Shown here: positions 7,946-16,743 of the stretch, in pieces
Position numbering within the stretch: the stretch's first letter is position 1
How the letters are laid out: every line of letters begins with the position of its first letter
Assembly: GCF_003725535.1 (NCBI RefSeq)
Contig: NZ_RJSF01000040.1
Location: 203,415 to 266,008 of the forward strand
DNA: 62,594 nt
Reading direction: 5' to 3'
From: Nocardioides pocheonensis
Lineage (GTDB): Bacteria; Actinomycetota; Actinomycetes; Propionibacteriales; Nocardioidaceae
Program-made: the position numbers and the translations under genes
The notes under the pieces: model-generated
What the model saw: only the letters and a program-made list of their open reading frames with translations
Databases searched by the model: none
Told to the model about the DNA's origin: nothing

Positions 7946-8845
7946 ATGAAGCTACGTCGTGCATCGCTGGTGTCCGCGGCTGCGGTGGTCGCAGCCCTCG
8001 CACTGGTCGGTTGCGGGTCCAACTCGCTCGACAACGGGAACACCAAGAAGACCACCGTCGACACCGGGGTCGACAAGGCGGCCGCAGCGATGGTGCCCAA
8101 GGCGATCAAGGACAAGGGCACGCTGGTGATCGGCACCGACGCCAGCTACGCACCCAGCGAGTTCCTCGCCGCCGACGGCAAGACCGTGCAGGGCTTCGAC
8201 GTCGACCTGTTCAACGCGGTCGCGAAGAAGCTCGGCCTCAAGACCGAGTGGCAGCCGGCGAAGTTCGACGCGATCATCACCGGTGTCGAGGGCAAGAAGT
8301 ACGACATGGGCGTCTCGAGCTTCACCGTGAACGCCGACCGCATGAAGCAGGTCAACATGGTCAGCTACTTCAACGCCGGCACCCAGTGGGCCGCGGCCCC
8401 CGGCAACCCGAAGAACGTCGACCCGACGAAGCCGTGCGGCCTGACCGTCGCGGTCCAGAAGGGCACCGTGCAGCAGGAGGAGGACCTCCCGCCGAAGGAG
8501 AAGGCCTGCAAGGCCCAGGGCAAGCCGATCAAGGTGCTCGTCTACGAGGGCCAGGACCAGGCCACCGCGGCCGTCGCCAGCGGCAAGGCCGACGCGATGC
8601 TCGCCGACTCCCCGGTCGTGGCGTACGCCGTGAAGCAGTCCGGCGGCAAGATCGAGGCGGCCGGTGACATCTACGACGCCGCGCCCTACGGCTACGTGGT
8701 GCCGAAGGACCAGACCGACCTCGCCAAGGCGATCGTGGCAGCGCTGAAGTCGCTCGACCAGTCCGGCGACTACAAGAAGGTGCTCCAGAGCTGGGGCGTC
8801 GACGCGGGCGCGATCAGTGACTTCGCCGTCAACCCGTCCGTCTGA
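7946..8845 (+). CDS. polar amino-acid ABC transporter, substrate-binding lipoprotein
   Basis: 299 residues. A lipoprotein signal (LALVGCGSNS; acylated Cys at about residue 23) anchors it outside the membrane. The mature part is a family 3 solute-binding protein: GTLVIGTDASYAPSEF, then FDVDLFNAVAKKLG, then the hinge and second lobe ending with GYVVPK. It is the first gene of a three-gene operon with the permease (14-nt gap) and ATPase. The family takes up glutamine, glutamate or other polar amino acids; the exact ligand cannot be read from sequence. Confidence 0.92.
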   Translation: MKLRRASLVSAAAVVAALALVGCGSNSLDNGNTKKTTVDTGVDKAAAAMVPKAIKDKGTLVIGTDASYAPSEFLAADGKTVQGFDVDLFNAVAKKLGLKTEWQPAKFDAIITGVEGKKYDMGVSSFTVNADRMKQVNMVSYFNAGTQWAAAPGNPKNVDPTKPCGLTVAVQKGTVQQEEDLPPKEKACKAQGKPIKVLVYEGQDQATAAVASGKADAMLADSPVVAYAVKQSGGKIEAAGDIYDAAPYGYVVPKDQTDLAKAIVAALKSLDQSGDYKKVLQSWGVDAGAISDFAVNPSV

Positions 8846-8859
8846 TCGCCGGACCGACC

Positions 8860-9855
8860 ATGACTGAGAGTGGCTCGTCGGCCGCCACGGCGGCCGACGA
8901 GCGACCCGGCGCCATCGACGCCGTCCCCGTCCGGCACCTCGGACGGTGGGTGGCGGTCGCGTTCATCGCCCTGGGCATCGCGATGCTGGTGCAGTTCATG
9001 CTCACCAACAAGGCCTTCAACTGGAGCTTCGTCTGGAAGGCGATGATCCAGACGCCGGTGATCAACGGCCTGATCGGTGGCACGCTGCTCGGCACCGCCG
9101 GCTCGATGGTGATCGGCGTCGTGCTCGGGGTGATCGTCGCGGTGATGCGGCTCTCGGACAACCCCGTGCTGGCGTGGACCGCGTGGGCCTACACCTGGTT
9201 CTTCCGGGCGATCCCGCGGCTCGTGCTGCTGACGATCATGGGTGCGCTCGGGGTGCTCTACCCGGCCGGCATGCGGATCGCGATCCCGTTCGACCGGCAG
9301 ATCCAGGACCTGCTCGGCATGCACGGCACCTGGACGTTCGCGACGCTGGACGCCAACCAGGTCTTCACCGGCATCCTCGGCGGCATCATCGGGCTGGGGC
9401 TGTCGGAGGCGGCGTACATGGCCGAGATCGCGCGGGCAGGCATCCTGTCGGTCGATCCCGGCCAGAACGAGGCGGCCGCGGCGCTGGGGATGTCCGACGG
9501 CCTGGCGATGCGCCGGATCGTGCTGCCGCAGGCGATGCGCGTGATCGTGCCCCCGACCGGCAACGAGACCATCGCGATGGTCAAGGACACCTCGCTGCTG
9601 ATCGGCATCCCGGTGAGCAACGAGCTGTTCTTCCAGCTCTCCAGCATCGGCTCGCGGACCTACCAGACCTTCCCGGTCCTGGTGGCCGCGGTGATCTGGT
9701 ACCTGCTGATCTGCAGTGTGCTGATGGTGATCCAGAGCCGGCTGGAGCGGTACTTCGGGCGCGGGTTCGGGACCAGGGCGCCCGGTCCTCGGGACCAGGC
9801 GTTCCTCGCCAAGATGCTGAGCTTCCGCGGCGGCGGAGGAGGGGGAGGAATGTGA
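8860..9855 (+). CDS. polar amino-acid ABC transporter permease
   Basis: 331 residues with about five or six membrane segments and the HisM/GlnP permease signature near residues 200-225 ([20 protein letters not shown], then [12 protein letters not shown] and the ATPase-contact motif [11 protein letters not shown]). The protein ends [10 protein letters not shown]: the poly-Gly codons are the purine-rich ribosome site of the next gene, whose GTG start overlaps this stop (GTGA). Confidence 0.92.
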   Translation: MTESGSSAATAADERPGAIDAVPVRHLGRWVAVAFIALGIAMLVQFMLTNKAFNWSFVWKAMIQTPVINGLIGGTLLGTAGSMVIGVVLGVIVAVMRLSDNPVLAWTAWAYTWFFRAIPRLVLLTIMGALGVLYPAGMRIAIPFDRQIQDLLGMHGTWTFATLDANQVFTGILGGIIGLGLSEAAYMAEIARAGILSVDPGQNEAAAALGMSDGLAMRRIVLPQAMRVIVPPTGNETIAMVKDTSLLIGIPVSNELFFQLSSIGSRTYQTFPVLVAAVIWYLLICSVLMVIQSRLERYFGRGFGTRAPGPRDQAFLAKMLSFRGGGGGGGM

Positions 9856-10673
9856 GCACCGCACTGGTTCAGGCGATCAACGTCACCAAGAACTTCCACG
9901 GCAACGAGGTGCTCAAGGGCATCGACCTCGACGTCGAACAGCGCGAGGTGGTGTGCCTGCTCGGGCCGTCCGGCTCGGGCAAGACCACGTTCCTGCGCTG
10001 CATCAACCAGCTCGAGACCATCAACGGCGGCCGGATCTGGGTCGACGGCGAGCTGACCGGCTACGAGGACCGGAACGGCCGGCTGCACCGGCGTACCAAC
10101 AAGGACATCGCCCGGCAGCGCCGCCAGATCGGGATGGTGTTCCAGCGGTTCAACCTGTTCCCGCACAAGACCGCGCTCGAGAACGTCGTCGAGGCACCCG
10201 TGCACGTGGGCGGCAGGTCGAAGGCCGAGGCCAACAAGCGCGGGCTCGAGCTGCTCGACCGGGTCGGGCTGAGCGACCGGTGCGACCACTACCCGGCGCA
10301 GCTGTCGGGCGGTCAGCAGCAGCGCGTCGCGATCGCCCGGGCCCTGGCGATGGACCCCAAGCTGATGCTCTTCGACGAGCCGACCTCCGCGCTCGACCCC
10401 GAGCTGGTCGGCGAGGTGCTCACGGTCATGCGCGAGCTCGCCCAGCAGGGGATGACGATGATCGTGGTCACCCACGAGATGGGCTTCGCCCGCGACGTCG
10501 CGGACCGGGTCGTCTTCATGGACGCGGGCGTCGTGGTGGAGCAGGGCGCCCCCACCGACGTGATCGACAACCCGCAGCACGAGCGCACCAAGACGTTCCT
10601 CAGCCGGATCCGGGAGGAGACCGAGGAGCACGCGGCAGCGCTGCAGGCACGGCTGGACGCCGAGCAGATCTGA
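9852..10673 (+). CDS. polar amino-acid ABC transporter ATP-binding protein
   Basis: 273 residues from GTG 9852, which overlaps the permease stop by 4 nt. Walker A is [13 protein letters not shown], the signature is [15 protein letters not shown], and Walker B is [14 protein letters not shown], followed by the [15 protein letters not shown] switch region typical of GlnQ/ArtP ATPases. A roughly 15-residue insert ([20 protein letters not shown]) before the Q-loop is common in actinobacterial members. It energises the transporter encoded upstream. Confidence 0.94.
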   Translation: MSTALVQAINVTKNFHGNEVLKGIDLDVEQREVVCLLGPSGSGKTTFLRCINQLETINGGRIWVDGELTGYEDRNGRLHRRTNKDIARQRRQIGMVFQRFNLFPHKTALENVVEAPVHVGGRSKAEANKRGLELLDRVGLSDRCDHYPAQLSGGQQQRVAIARALAMDPKLMLFDEPTSALDPELVGEVLTVMRELAQQGMTMIVVTHEMGFARDVADRVVFMDAGVVVEQGAPTDVIDNPQHERTKTFLSRIREETEEHAAALQARLDAEQI

Positions 10674-10676
10674 GCC

Positions 10677-10870
10677 GTGACCCTGTGAGGCGATGTGCTG
10701 AGCTTGCCGAAGTGCACGAGCAGGGTCACGACGCGAAGAGGTTGATTTCGGCAGGCTCAATCCACGGAGCAGCGCGCGCGTGAGCTGGCGCTTGTCCTGA
10801 GGTGCGAGCGCAGCGAGCCTCGAAGGGAACGCGCGACGGCGGGTCGAAACCCTGAGCCGAGACCCTGAGC
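10677..10870. repeat. composite repeat cluster between glnQ-like and fahA
   Basis: This gene-free stretch holds a 9-bp inverted repeat (gtgaccctg 10677-10685 / cagggtcac 10722-10730), then ACGACGCGAAGAGGT, a decayed R1 copy (10741-10761), a partial R2 (gaggtgcgagcgcagcgagcctcgaa at 10800-10825) and repeated CCCTGAGCCGAGA. The block GACCCTG...GAGCAGGGTCRCGACGCGAAGAGGT recurs at 29389-29430. The inverted repeat could end transcription of the transporter operon. Confidence 0.75.
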
Positions 10871-10872
10871 CG

Positions 10873-12099
10873 TCAGCCGGCCGGCTCGACGCGACCGGTC
10901 ACCTCACCCAGTGCGAGCCGACCGCCCAGCGCGCCCGGGGCGGTCGCGCGCAGGGTGACCTCGTCGCCGTCCTCGAGGAACGTGCGGCCGTCCCCGAACG
11001 GCTCCGTGCCGCCCCAGGACAGCTCCAGGAACGACCCGCGCTGCTCCCGCTCGTCACCGCTGACCGTGCCGCTGGCGAAGAGGTCGCCGGTGCGCAGCGA
11101 CGCGCCGTTGACCGTCATGTGGGCCAGCATCTGCGCGGGGGACCAGTACATCGCGGCGTACGGCGGTCGGCTGACGACCTCGCCGTTGAGCAGCACCTCG
11201 AACGCGATGTCGTAGCCGGCCGGCTCGTCGACGCGCAGGTAGTCGAGGGGTTCGGGGTCCTGGCCGGGCAGCGGCACGCGCGCCGCCTCGAGTGCGGCGA
11301 GCGGTGTGACCCAGGCCGAGACCGAGGTGGCGAACGACTTGCCGAGGAACGGGCCGAGCGGGACGTACTCCCAGGCCTGGATGTCGCGCGCGGACCAGTC
11401 GTTGAGCGGCGTCACGCCGAAGACGTGGTCGGCGAACGCGCCGGTCGGGACGCTCTCGCCGAGTGCGGTGGGCGTGCCCACCACGAACCCCAGCTCGGCC
11501 TCGATGTCGAGCCGGCGGCTGGGTCCGAAGGCGGGCCTGCCGCTGGTTGAGCCTGCCGAAACCCCGGAGGGGCGCCCCTGCCCGGTCGGTCGCCGGATCG
11601 GCGTCCCGGACACCACGACGGTCCCGGCGCGGCCGTGGTAGCCGACCGGCAGGTGCCGCCAGTTCGGCAGCAGCGCCTCCCCGTCGGGGCGGAAGATCCG
11701 GCCGACGTTGGTGGCGTGCTGGAGCGAGCAGTAGAAGTCCACGTAGTCGGCGACCTCGAAGGGCAGCCGGAGCGTGACCTCGTCGAGAGGAAGCAGGTGC
11801 GGCTCGACCAGGTCGCGCTCGTGCTCGTCCGTGAGCAGCCCCGTCAGCCAGGTGCGCACCGACGCCCAGGTGGCCGGGCCCTCCGCCATCAGCGGGTTGA
11901 GCGAGTCGCGGGCGAAGACGTCGTGCACGTCGAGCATCTCGGCAGCGGCGACCGGCGCCACGTCCAGCACCCGGTCGCCGATCCGCACGCCGACCCGCGG
12001 TCGCTCGTCGTCGCCCGACGAGGTGACCGTGAAGACGCCGTACGGCAGGTTGTCGACGTCGTACGCCGACCCGGCGGCGCCCTCGACCCAGCACCTCAT
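10873..12099 (-). CDS. fahA: fumarylacetoacetase
   Basis: Last step of homogentisate (phenylalanine/tyrosine) degradation, hydrolysing fumarylacetoacetate to fumarate and acetoacetate. 408 residues: N-terminal SH3-like domain, then the FAH catalytic fold with the metal and active-site segments DFYCSLQHATNVG, RRLDIEAELGFVVG, NDWSARDIQAWEY and PLGPFLGKSFATS. The ATG at 12099 overlaps the stop of the upstream gene (ATGA). An R1 repeat (11543-11563) adds GVSAGSTSGR just before FGPSRRLDIE, between conserved strands, and the frame remains open. Confidence 0.95.
   Translation of the reverse strand: MRCWVEGAAGSAYDVDNLPYGVFTVTSSGDDERPRVGVRIGDRVLDVAPVAAAEMLDVHDVFARDSLNPLMAEGPATWASVRTWLTGLLTDEHERDLVEPHLLPLDEVTLRLPFEVADYVDFYCSLQHATNVGRIFRPDGEALLPNWRHLPVGYHGRAGTVVVSGTPIRRPTGQGRPSGVSAGSTSGRPAFGPSRRLDIEAELGFVVGTPTALGESVPTGAFADHVFGVTPLNDWSARDIQAWEYVPLGPFLGKSFATSVSAWVTPLAALEAARVPLPGQDPEPLDYLRVDEPAGYDIAFEVLLNGEVVSRPPYAAMYWSPAQMLAHMTVNGASLRTGDLFASGTVSGDEREQRGSFLELSWGGTEPFGDGRTFLEDGDEVTLRATAPGALGGRLALGEVTGRVEPAG
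11543..11563 (-). repeat. interspersed repeat R1 within fahA
   Basis: Perfect R1 core (TGGTTGAGCCTGCCGAAACC on +). In the fahA frame it reads V-S-A-G-S-T, as in narG and hmgA. Confidence 0.92.
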
Positions 12100-12998
12100 C
12101 GACCCACCTCCACGATTCCGAGCTCGACCAGGTCGTCGTGCGGCTCCAGGATGCTGCAGCTGCCGAACGAGGTGAACCAGCGCCGCGCCGACTCGAGGTC
12201 GTCGGTCGAGCACCCGCGCAGCCGCGTGACGACGCTCTCGGGGTCGTGGTCCTCCAGCACCACCCAGGCGCCGTCGCGGTCGCCGTCGAGCAGCAGCCGC
12301 GTGGCGAGCAGCACGTTGAGGAAGCCGTGGTGCTCGAAGCCCGTCTCCGCGTCGCGGTGCCGGAGCGCGTGGTGCAGCCCGGCGGTGCACTTGAACGGGA
12401 GCTCCCGATCGAGCGCCGCGTCGATGCTCGTCACCAGCTCGGCGGAGGAGGGAAAGGCATCGGCCGTCACCCCACCCGTGCGGAGCTTGAGCGGGATCTC
12501 GCGGGCGGCCAGCTCGTCCGCGGCCGCGAACCAGCCGGGCGTCGGGTCGCCCACGACGCGCGGCAGCTCGACGAACACGCGGACACCCTCGAGCTCGGTC
12601 CAGAGCGGGTCGAGCGCGGCGAGGAAGCGCTGGGCGTTGCGGGCGAGGTCGTCCTCGTCGCGCAGGGCCACCTCCAGGGCCCGCAGCTCGACGGTCGGCG
12701 CCCGGGTCGCCCACCGGACGGCCGGCTCGACCGCGCCGGCGCCCCCGGTCACGACCAGGTTGACGGCCAACGCTTCGTCGTCGTCGCGCTCGTCCAGGAC
12801 GTCGAGGAGGTCGGGGATCCGGACGTCGCCGATGACGAAGCCGCCGACCAGGGCGGCGTACTCGCTGGCTCGGTGACCGCGGTGCTCGGCGACCGCACGG
12901 TCCAGCGGCAGGTTGCCCGGCGGGAAGAGGGCTGCGTCGTCGACGAGTCCGGTGAGCCAGGCAGGGACGAGGCTGTCGGTGGGTGGCACGGTTGCCAC
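12096..12998 (-). CDS. conserved protein of unknown function in the homogentisate cluster
   Basis: 300 residues, no signal peptide or membrane segment. Visible conserved-looking blocks are DDAALFPPGNLPLDRAV near the start, IPLKLRTGGVTADAFPS around residue 172 and PFKCTAGLHHALRHRD around residue 204. The alternating strand/helix pattern and the two Lys-containing strand ends (KLRTGG, FKCTAGLHH) suggest an alpha/beta barrel enzyme. It is co-transcribed with fahA (4-nt overlap) and is divergent from hmgA. No maleylacetoacetate isomerase is present in this cluster, so a role in that step or another step of the pathway is possible but unproven. GTG start at 12998. Confidence 0.8.
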   Translation of the reverse strand: MATVPPTDSLVPAWLTGLVDDAALFPPGNLPLDRAVAEHRGHRASEYAALVGGFVIGDVRIPDLLDVLDERDDDEALAVNLVVTGGAGAVEPAVRWATRAPTVELRALEVALRDEDDLARNAQRFLAALDPLWTELEGVRVFVELPRVVGDPTPGWFAAADELAAREIPLKLRTGGVTADAFPSSAELVTSIDAALDRELPFKCTAGLHHALRHRDAETGFEHHGFLNVLLATRLLLDGDRDGAWVVLEDHDPESVVTRLRGCSTDDLESARRWFTSFGSCSILEPHDDLVELGIVEVGR

Positions 12999-13027
12999 GC
13001 TATTGCACGAGTTGAGAGTGTGAGCAC

Positions 13028-14299
13028 GTGGCGTATTACAGATCAGTCGGAGACGTGCCCCGCACCCGTCACACGGCGTTCCGTGACGACCAGGGGCGGC
13101 TGAGGTACGAGGAGCTGATGGGCGAGGAGGGCTTCTCCTCGGACTCGTCCCTGCTCTACCACTCCGGCGTGCCCTCGGCGATCGTCGACAGCCAGGTCTG
13201 GGAGCTCCCCGACCTGTCGACGACGCCGAACCACCCGCTCAAGCCCCGCCACCTCAAGCTGCACGACCTGACCTTCCAGGTGGTTGAGGAGCGAGCGCCG
13301 GCGAGCCTCGAAACCCCCGGCGCCGACGCCGTGCAGGGGCGCCGTCTGGTGCTCGGCAACGGCGACGTCCGGATCTCCTACGTCGTCGCAACCGCGGCCT
13401 CGCCGCTGTACCGCAACGCGATCGGCGATGAGTGCGTGTACGTCGAGGCGGGTGCCGGCACCGTCGAGACGGTCTTCGGCGTGCTGTCCTACCGCCAGGG
13501 CGACTACGTCGTCATCCCGCGCGCCACCACCCACCGGTGGCTCCCGTCCGAGGAGTCGCGGCTCTACCCGATCGAGGCGAGCAGCCACATCGCCCCGCCG
13601 AAGCGGTACCTCTCGCGCTACGGGCAGCTCCTCGAGCACGCGCCGTACTGCGAGCGCGACCTGCACGGTCCGGAAGCTCCGCTGGTTTCGGCAGGCTCAA
13701 CCACCGACAGGACCGAGGACGTCGAGGTCCTGGTCAAGCACCGCGGCAACGGTCCGAGCGGCATCGTGGGCAGCCGGATGACCTACGCCACCCACCCGTT
13801 CGACGTGGTCGGGTGGGACGGCTGCCTGTATCCCTACACGTTCAACGTCGAGGACTTCATGCCGATCACCGGCAAGGTCCACCAGCCGCCGCCGGTGCAC
13901 CAGGTCTTCGAGGGCCACAACTTCGTGGTCTGCAACTTCCTGCCGCGCAAGGTCGACTACCACCCGCAGTCGATCCCGGTGCCCTACTACCACTCGAACG
14001 TCGACTCCGACGAGGTGATGTTCTACGTCGGCGGCGACTACGAGGCCCGCAAGGGCAGCGGCATCAACGTCGGCTCGATCTCGCTGCACCCCGGGGGATA
14101 CGCCCACGGGCCCCAGCCGTCGGCGGTCGAGGCCTCGATCGGCGTGGAGTTCTTCGACGAGTCCGCGGTCATGGTGGACACGTTCCGGCCGCTCGAGATC
14201 GGTGAGGCCGGGCTGGCGGTCGAGGACCCGGCGTACGCCTGGACCTGGGCCGGGCGGGGTCCGGAGGGCGACGGACCCGCGGTGTTCTCGAACTCCTAG
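13028..14299 (+). CDS. hmgA: homogentisate 1,2-dioxygenase
   Basis: Ring-opening Fe(II) dioxygenase that converts homogentisate to maleylacetoacetate. 423 residues from GTG 13028. The cupin-type iron site is seen in PYYHSNVDSDEVMFYVGG (His and Glu ligands) and SLHPGGYAHGPQP (second His). Two interspersed repeats lie in frame: R2 at 13279-13315 encodes VVEERAPASLET, and R1 at 13684-13704 encodes LVSAGSTT just before the conserved EVLVKHRGNG. Both fall between core strands, so activity is plausible but worth testing. It is divergent from the unknown/fahA operon. Confidence 0.95.
   Translation: MAYYRSVGDVPRTRHTAFRDDQGRLRYEELMGEEGFSSDSSLLYHSGVPSAIVDSQVWELPDLSTTPNHPLKPRHLKLHDLTFQVVEERAPASLETPGADAVQGRRLVLGNGDVRISYVVATAASPLYRNAIGDECVYVEAGAGTVETVFGVLSYRQGDYVVIPRATTHRWLPSEESRLYPIEASSHIAPPKRYLSRYGQLLEHAPYCERDLHGPEAPLVSAGSTTDRTEDVEVLVKHRGNGPSGIVGSRMTYATHPFDVVGWDGCLYPYTFNVEDFMPITGKVHQPPPVHQVFEGHNFVVCNFLPRKVDYHPQSIPVPYYHSNVDSDEVMFYVGGDYEARKGSGINVGSISLHPGGYAHGPQPSAVEASIGVEFFDESAVMVDTFRPLEIGEAGLAVEDPAYAWTWAGRGPEGDGPAVFSNS
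13279..13315. repeat. interspersed repeat R2 within hmgA
   Basis: Reads ggtggttgaggagcgagcg...agcctcgaaacc on +, the reverse orientation of the copy at 20305-20342 relative to its ends. It is open in the hmgA frame. Confidence 0.9.
13684..13704 (+). repeat. interspersed repeat R1 within hmgA
   Basis: Perfect R1 core GGTTTCGGCAGGCTCAACCA plus C. Encodes V-S-A-G-S-T in the hmgA frame. Confidence 0.92.
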
Positions 14300-14305
14300 G
14301 TCCGC

Positions 14306-15127
14306 TCACCTGGCGTCGGCGAACTCGCCGACCGCGTCGAAGCGAGCCCGCCGCAGACTCCGGCGCAGGGCCCGGAGCAGGCTCCCGCTGGCGAGCAGCG
14401 TGAGCACCGCCGTGAGCAGCCCGCGCGGCAGGTCCCAGGCGAGCGACGTGGTGACGTAGAAGACCGCGTAGTGACCGAGGTTGGTCGCCGCGCCGGCGTC
14501 CGGAAGGTAGCCGGCGCCGGCGGGTGCGGAATCGCCCATGAAGGGCCAGAACCACAGGTTCATCACCACGCCGTAGGCGAGCCCGCAGAACAGCCCGTAC
14601 GCCGCCAGCAGCCACCGCTCCGCCCGGCCCGACGCGCGCGGCAGCATCCCGGCGCCCATGCAGACCCAACCGGCGGCGATCATCTGGAACGGCGTCCACG
14701 GGCCGATGCCCGCGGTCAGGAAGGCCGAGGCGAGCAGGGCGAGCGCCCCGAGCATGAAGCCCAGCCGCGCGCCGAGCGCCCGGCCGGCGACGACGAGCAG
14801 GAAGAACATCGGCTCGAGCCCGGCGGTCCCCGCCGAGAGCACGCGCAGTGCCCCGCCGGCCGCCGCCAGCACACCCAGCACGGCGACCGTCTTGGCGTCG
14901 ACGCCGCCCGAGGACATCTCGGCGAGCAGGACGAGCGCCATCAGGGTCATCAGGCCGACGAACAGGAACGACGCGTCGTTGGTGTGCCCCATCTGCCCGA
15001 GCTCGGACCCCGGCGACGCGAGGAACGGCCAGCCGAACGCGGCGACGCCGACCAGCACGACCAGCGCCATCAGCAGCGGGGTGCGCCACGACCCGCCGAC
15101 GCCGGTCACGACGCCGCCCCCGTGCAT
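14306..15127 (-). CDS. ECF transporter S component, probably for cobalamin
   Basis: 273 residues, membrane protein with about six segments (LLMALVVLVGVAAFGWPFL, ...VAVLGVLAAAGGALRV, ...MFFLLVVAGRALGARLGF, ...GPWTPFQMIAAGWVCMGAGM). The pattern with a conserved AGRALGARLGF-like loop and the PWTPFQM segment fits the CbrT-type substrate-binding subunit of energy-coupling-factor transporters. The start ATG 15127 has a strong GAGGAGG 7-8 nt upstream; GTG 15109 (GTGA overlap) is the alternative. It is the last gene of the SCO2322 - T - AA' - S operon preceded by a cobalamin riboswitch, which gives the substrate. Confidence 0.82.
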   Translation of the reverse strand: MHGGGVVTGVGGSWRTPLLMALVVLVGVAAFGWPFLASPGSELGQMGHTNDASFLFVGLMTLMALVLLAEMSSGGVDAKTVAVLGVLAAAGGALRVLSAGTAGLEPMFFLLVVAGRALGARLGFMLGALALLASAFLTAGIGPWTPFQMIAAGWVCMGAGMLPRASGRAERWLLAAYGLFCGLAYGVVMNLWFWPFMGDSAPAGAGYLPDAGAATNLGHYAVFYVTTSLAWDLPRGLLTAVLTLLASGSLLRALRRSLRRARFDAVGEFADAR

Positions 15128-16743
15128 GCGACCACCTCCTCGACGGTGAGCAGGTGCAGCGGGTGCAGGATCTTGGCGACCTGCGGCGCGAACGCCGGCG
15201 AGCCCGCCAGCACGCCGGCCGCCGGGCCGTCGGCGACGACCTCGCCCTCCGCCAGCACGACGACGCGGGTCGCGACCTCGGCCGCCAGCTCGACGTCGTG
15301 GGTCGCGAGCACGATGCCGTGTCCGGCGGCGGCCAGCTCGCGCAGCAGCTCGACCAGCCTGCGCTTCGCCTGGTAGTCGAGCCCGCGGGTCGGCTCGTCG
15401 AGCAGCACCAGCCGGGGTTCGGAGGCGAGGATCAGCGAGAGCGCGAGGGACAGCCGCTGCCCCTCCGAGAGCTCCCGCGGGTGCTGGACGTCGTCGATGC
15501 CCGGCGCGATCCGGTCCAGGACGGCCCGGGCGGTGCCGGTCGGGAGGTGGAAGTCGCGGTCGGCGGCGCGGCACTCCTCGGCGACCGAGTCGGCGTACAG
15601 GATCGTGGCCGGGTCCTGGGGAACCATGCCCGCGCGGACCACGATCTCCGCCGGCCGGGCACGCGCCGGGTCGATCGAGTCCGCGGGCGGGCCGAGCCGG
15701 ACGCTGCCGGACATGGGGACGAGCTGGCCGACCAGCGTGGCCAGCAGGGTCGACTTGCCGGCGCCGTTGCGGCCCATCACCGCCACGACGTCGCCGTCGT
15801 GGATGTCGAGGTCGACGCCGCGGAGGACCGGCTCGCCGCCCCGGCGTACGACGAGGCGGTCGACGGCGCACACGACCTCGCCGGTGGGTGCGGACGGGGG
15901 AGGGGCCGGTGCCCGGTCCGGGAGAGTGGCGCGCAGGTCTCGGGCGCGGCGGCGGGCGTCGCGTACCGACAGCGGCAGCGGACTCCAGCCCAGATGGCGA
16001 CCGAGGGCGATCACCGGCGGGTGGATCGGGGAGGTGACCATCGCCTCGGCCGGGTCGAGCAGGGGAGAGACGCGGCCCTCGTCGATGAGCAGGATCCGGT
16101 CGGCGTGGTGGATGACCCGCTCCAGCCGGTGCTCGGCGACGACCACGGTCAGGCCGAGGTCGTGCACGAGGCGGTGCAGGCTGGCGAGCACGTCCTCTGC
16201 GGCGACGGGGTCGAGGGCAGACGTCGGCTCGTCGAGCACGAGGATGCGGGGGCCGGAGGCGAGGACGGCCCCGATCGCCACGCGCTGCTGCTGCCCGCCG
16301 GACAGCGAGCGCAAGGGACGGCTGCGCACGTCGGCGAGGCCGAGCAGGTCGAGCGTCTCCTCGACCCGACGCCGCATCGCGACGGCGTCCACGCCGAGGG
16401 CCTCCATCCCGTAGGCCAGCTCCTCCTCCACCGTGTCGGTCACGAACGAGGAGACCGGGTCCTGGAGGACGACGCCGACCACGTCGGCGAGGTCGCGGGG
16501 CCGGTGGGTGCGGGTGTCGCGCCCGTCGACCACGACGCGCCCGTGCAGCGTGCCGCCGGAGAAGTGCGGCACGAGGCCGTTGATGCAGCGCAGCAGCGTC
16601 GACTTCCCGGAGCCGGTGGGCCCGACCACGAGGGTGAGCTCACCCTCGTCGAGCACGAAGTCGGCTCCGGAGAGGACCAGGTGGCCGTCGCTGGACCTCC
16701 CGCGGTCGTCGTAGGAGAACGAGACGCCGTCGAACTCGATCAT
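15106..16743 (-). CDS. ECF transporter fused ATPase (A and A' domains)
   Basis: 545 residues with two ABC domains. Domain 1: Walker A GPTGSGKSTLLRC, signature [15 protein letters not shown], Walker [15 protein letters not shown]-loop VVAEHRLERV. Domain 2 (from about residue 310): GRNGAGKSTLLATL, a variant signature LSEGQRLSLALSL, and LVLLDEPTRGLDYQAKRRLV, the last typical of CbiO/EcfA. It powers vitamin uptake with the T and S subunits. ATG 16743 overlaps the T-subunit stop (ATGA). Confidence 0.93.
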   Translation of the reverse strand: MIEFDGVSFSYDDRGRSSDGHLVLSGADFVLDEGELTLVVGPTGSGKSTLLRCINGLVPHFSGGTLHGRVVVDGRDTRTHRPRDLADVVGVVLQDPVSSFVTDTVEEELAYGMEALGVDAVAMRRRVEETLDLLGLADVRSRPLRSLSGGQQQRVAIGAVLASGPRILVLDEPTSALDPVAAEDVLASLHRLVHDLGLTVVVAEHRLERVIHHADRILLIDEGRVSPLLDPAEAMVTSPIHPPVIALGRHLGWSPLPLSVRDARRRARDLRATLPDRAPAPPPSAPTGEVVCAVDRLVVRRGGEPVLRGVDLDIHDGDVVAVMGRNGAGKSTLLATLVGQLVPMSGSVRLGPPADSIDPARARPAEIVVRAGMVPQDPATILYADSVAEECRAADRDFHLPTGTARAVLDRIAPGIDDVQHPRELSEGQRLSLALSLILASEPRLVLLDEPTRGLDYQAKRRLVELLRELAAAGHGIVLATHDVELAAEVATRVVVLAEGEVVADGPAAGVLAGSPAFAPQVAKILHPLHLLTVEEVVACTGAAS

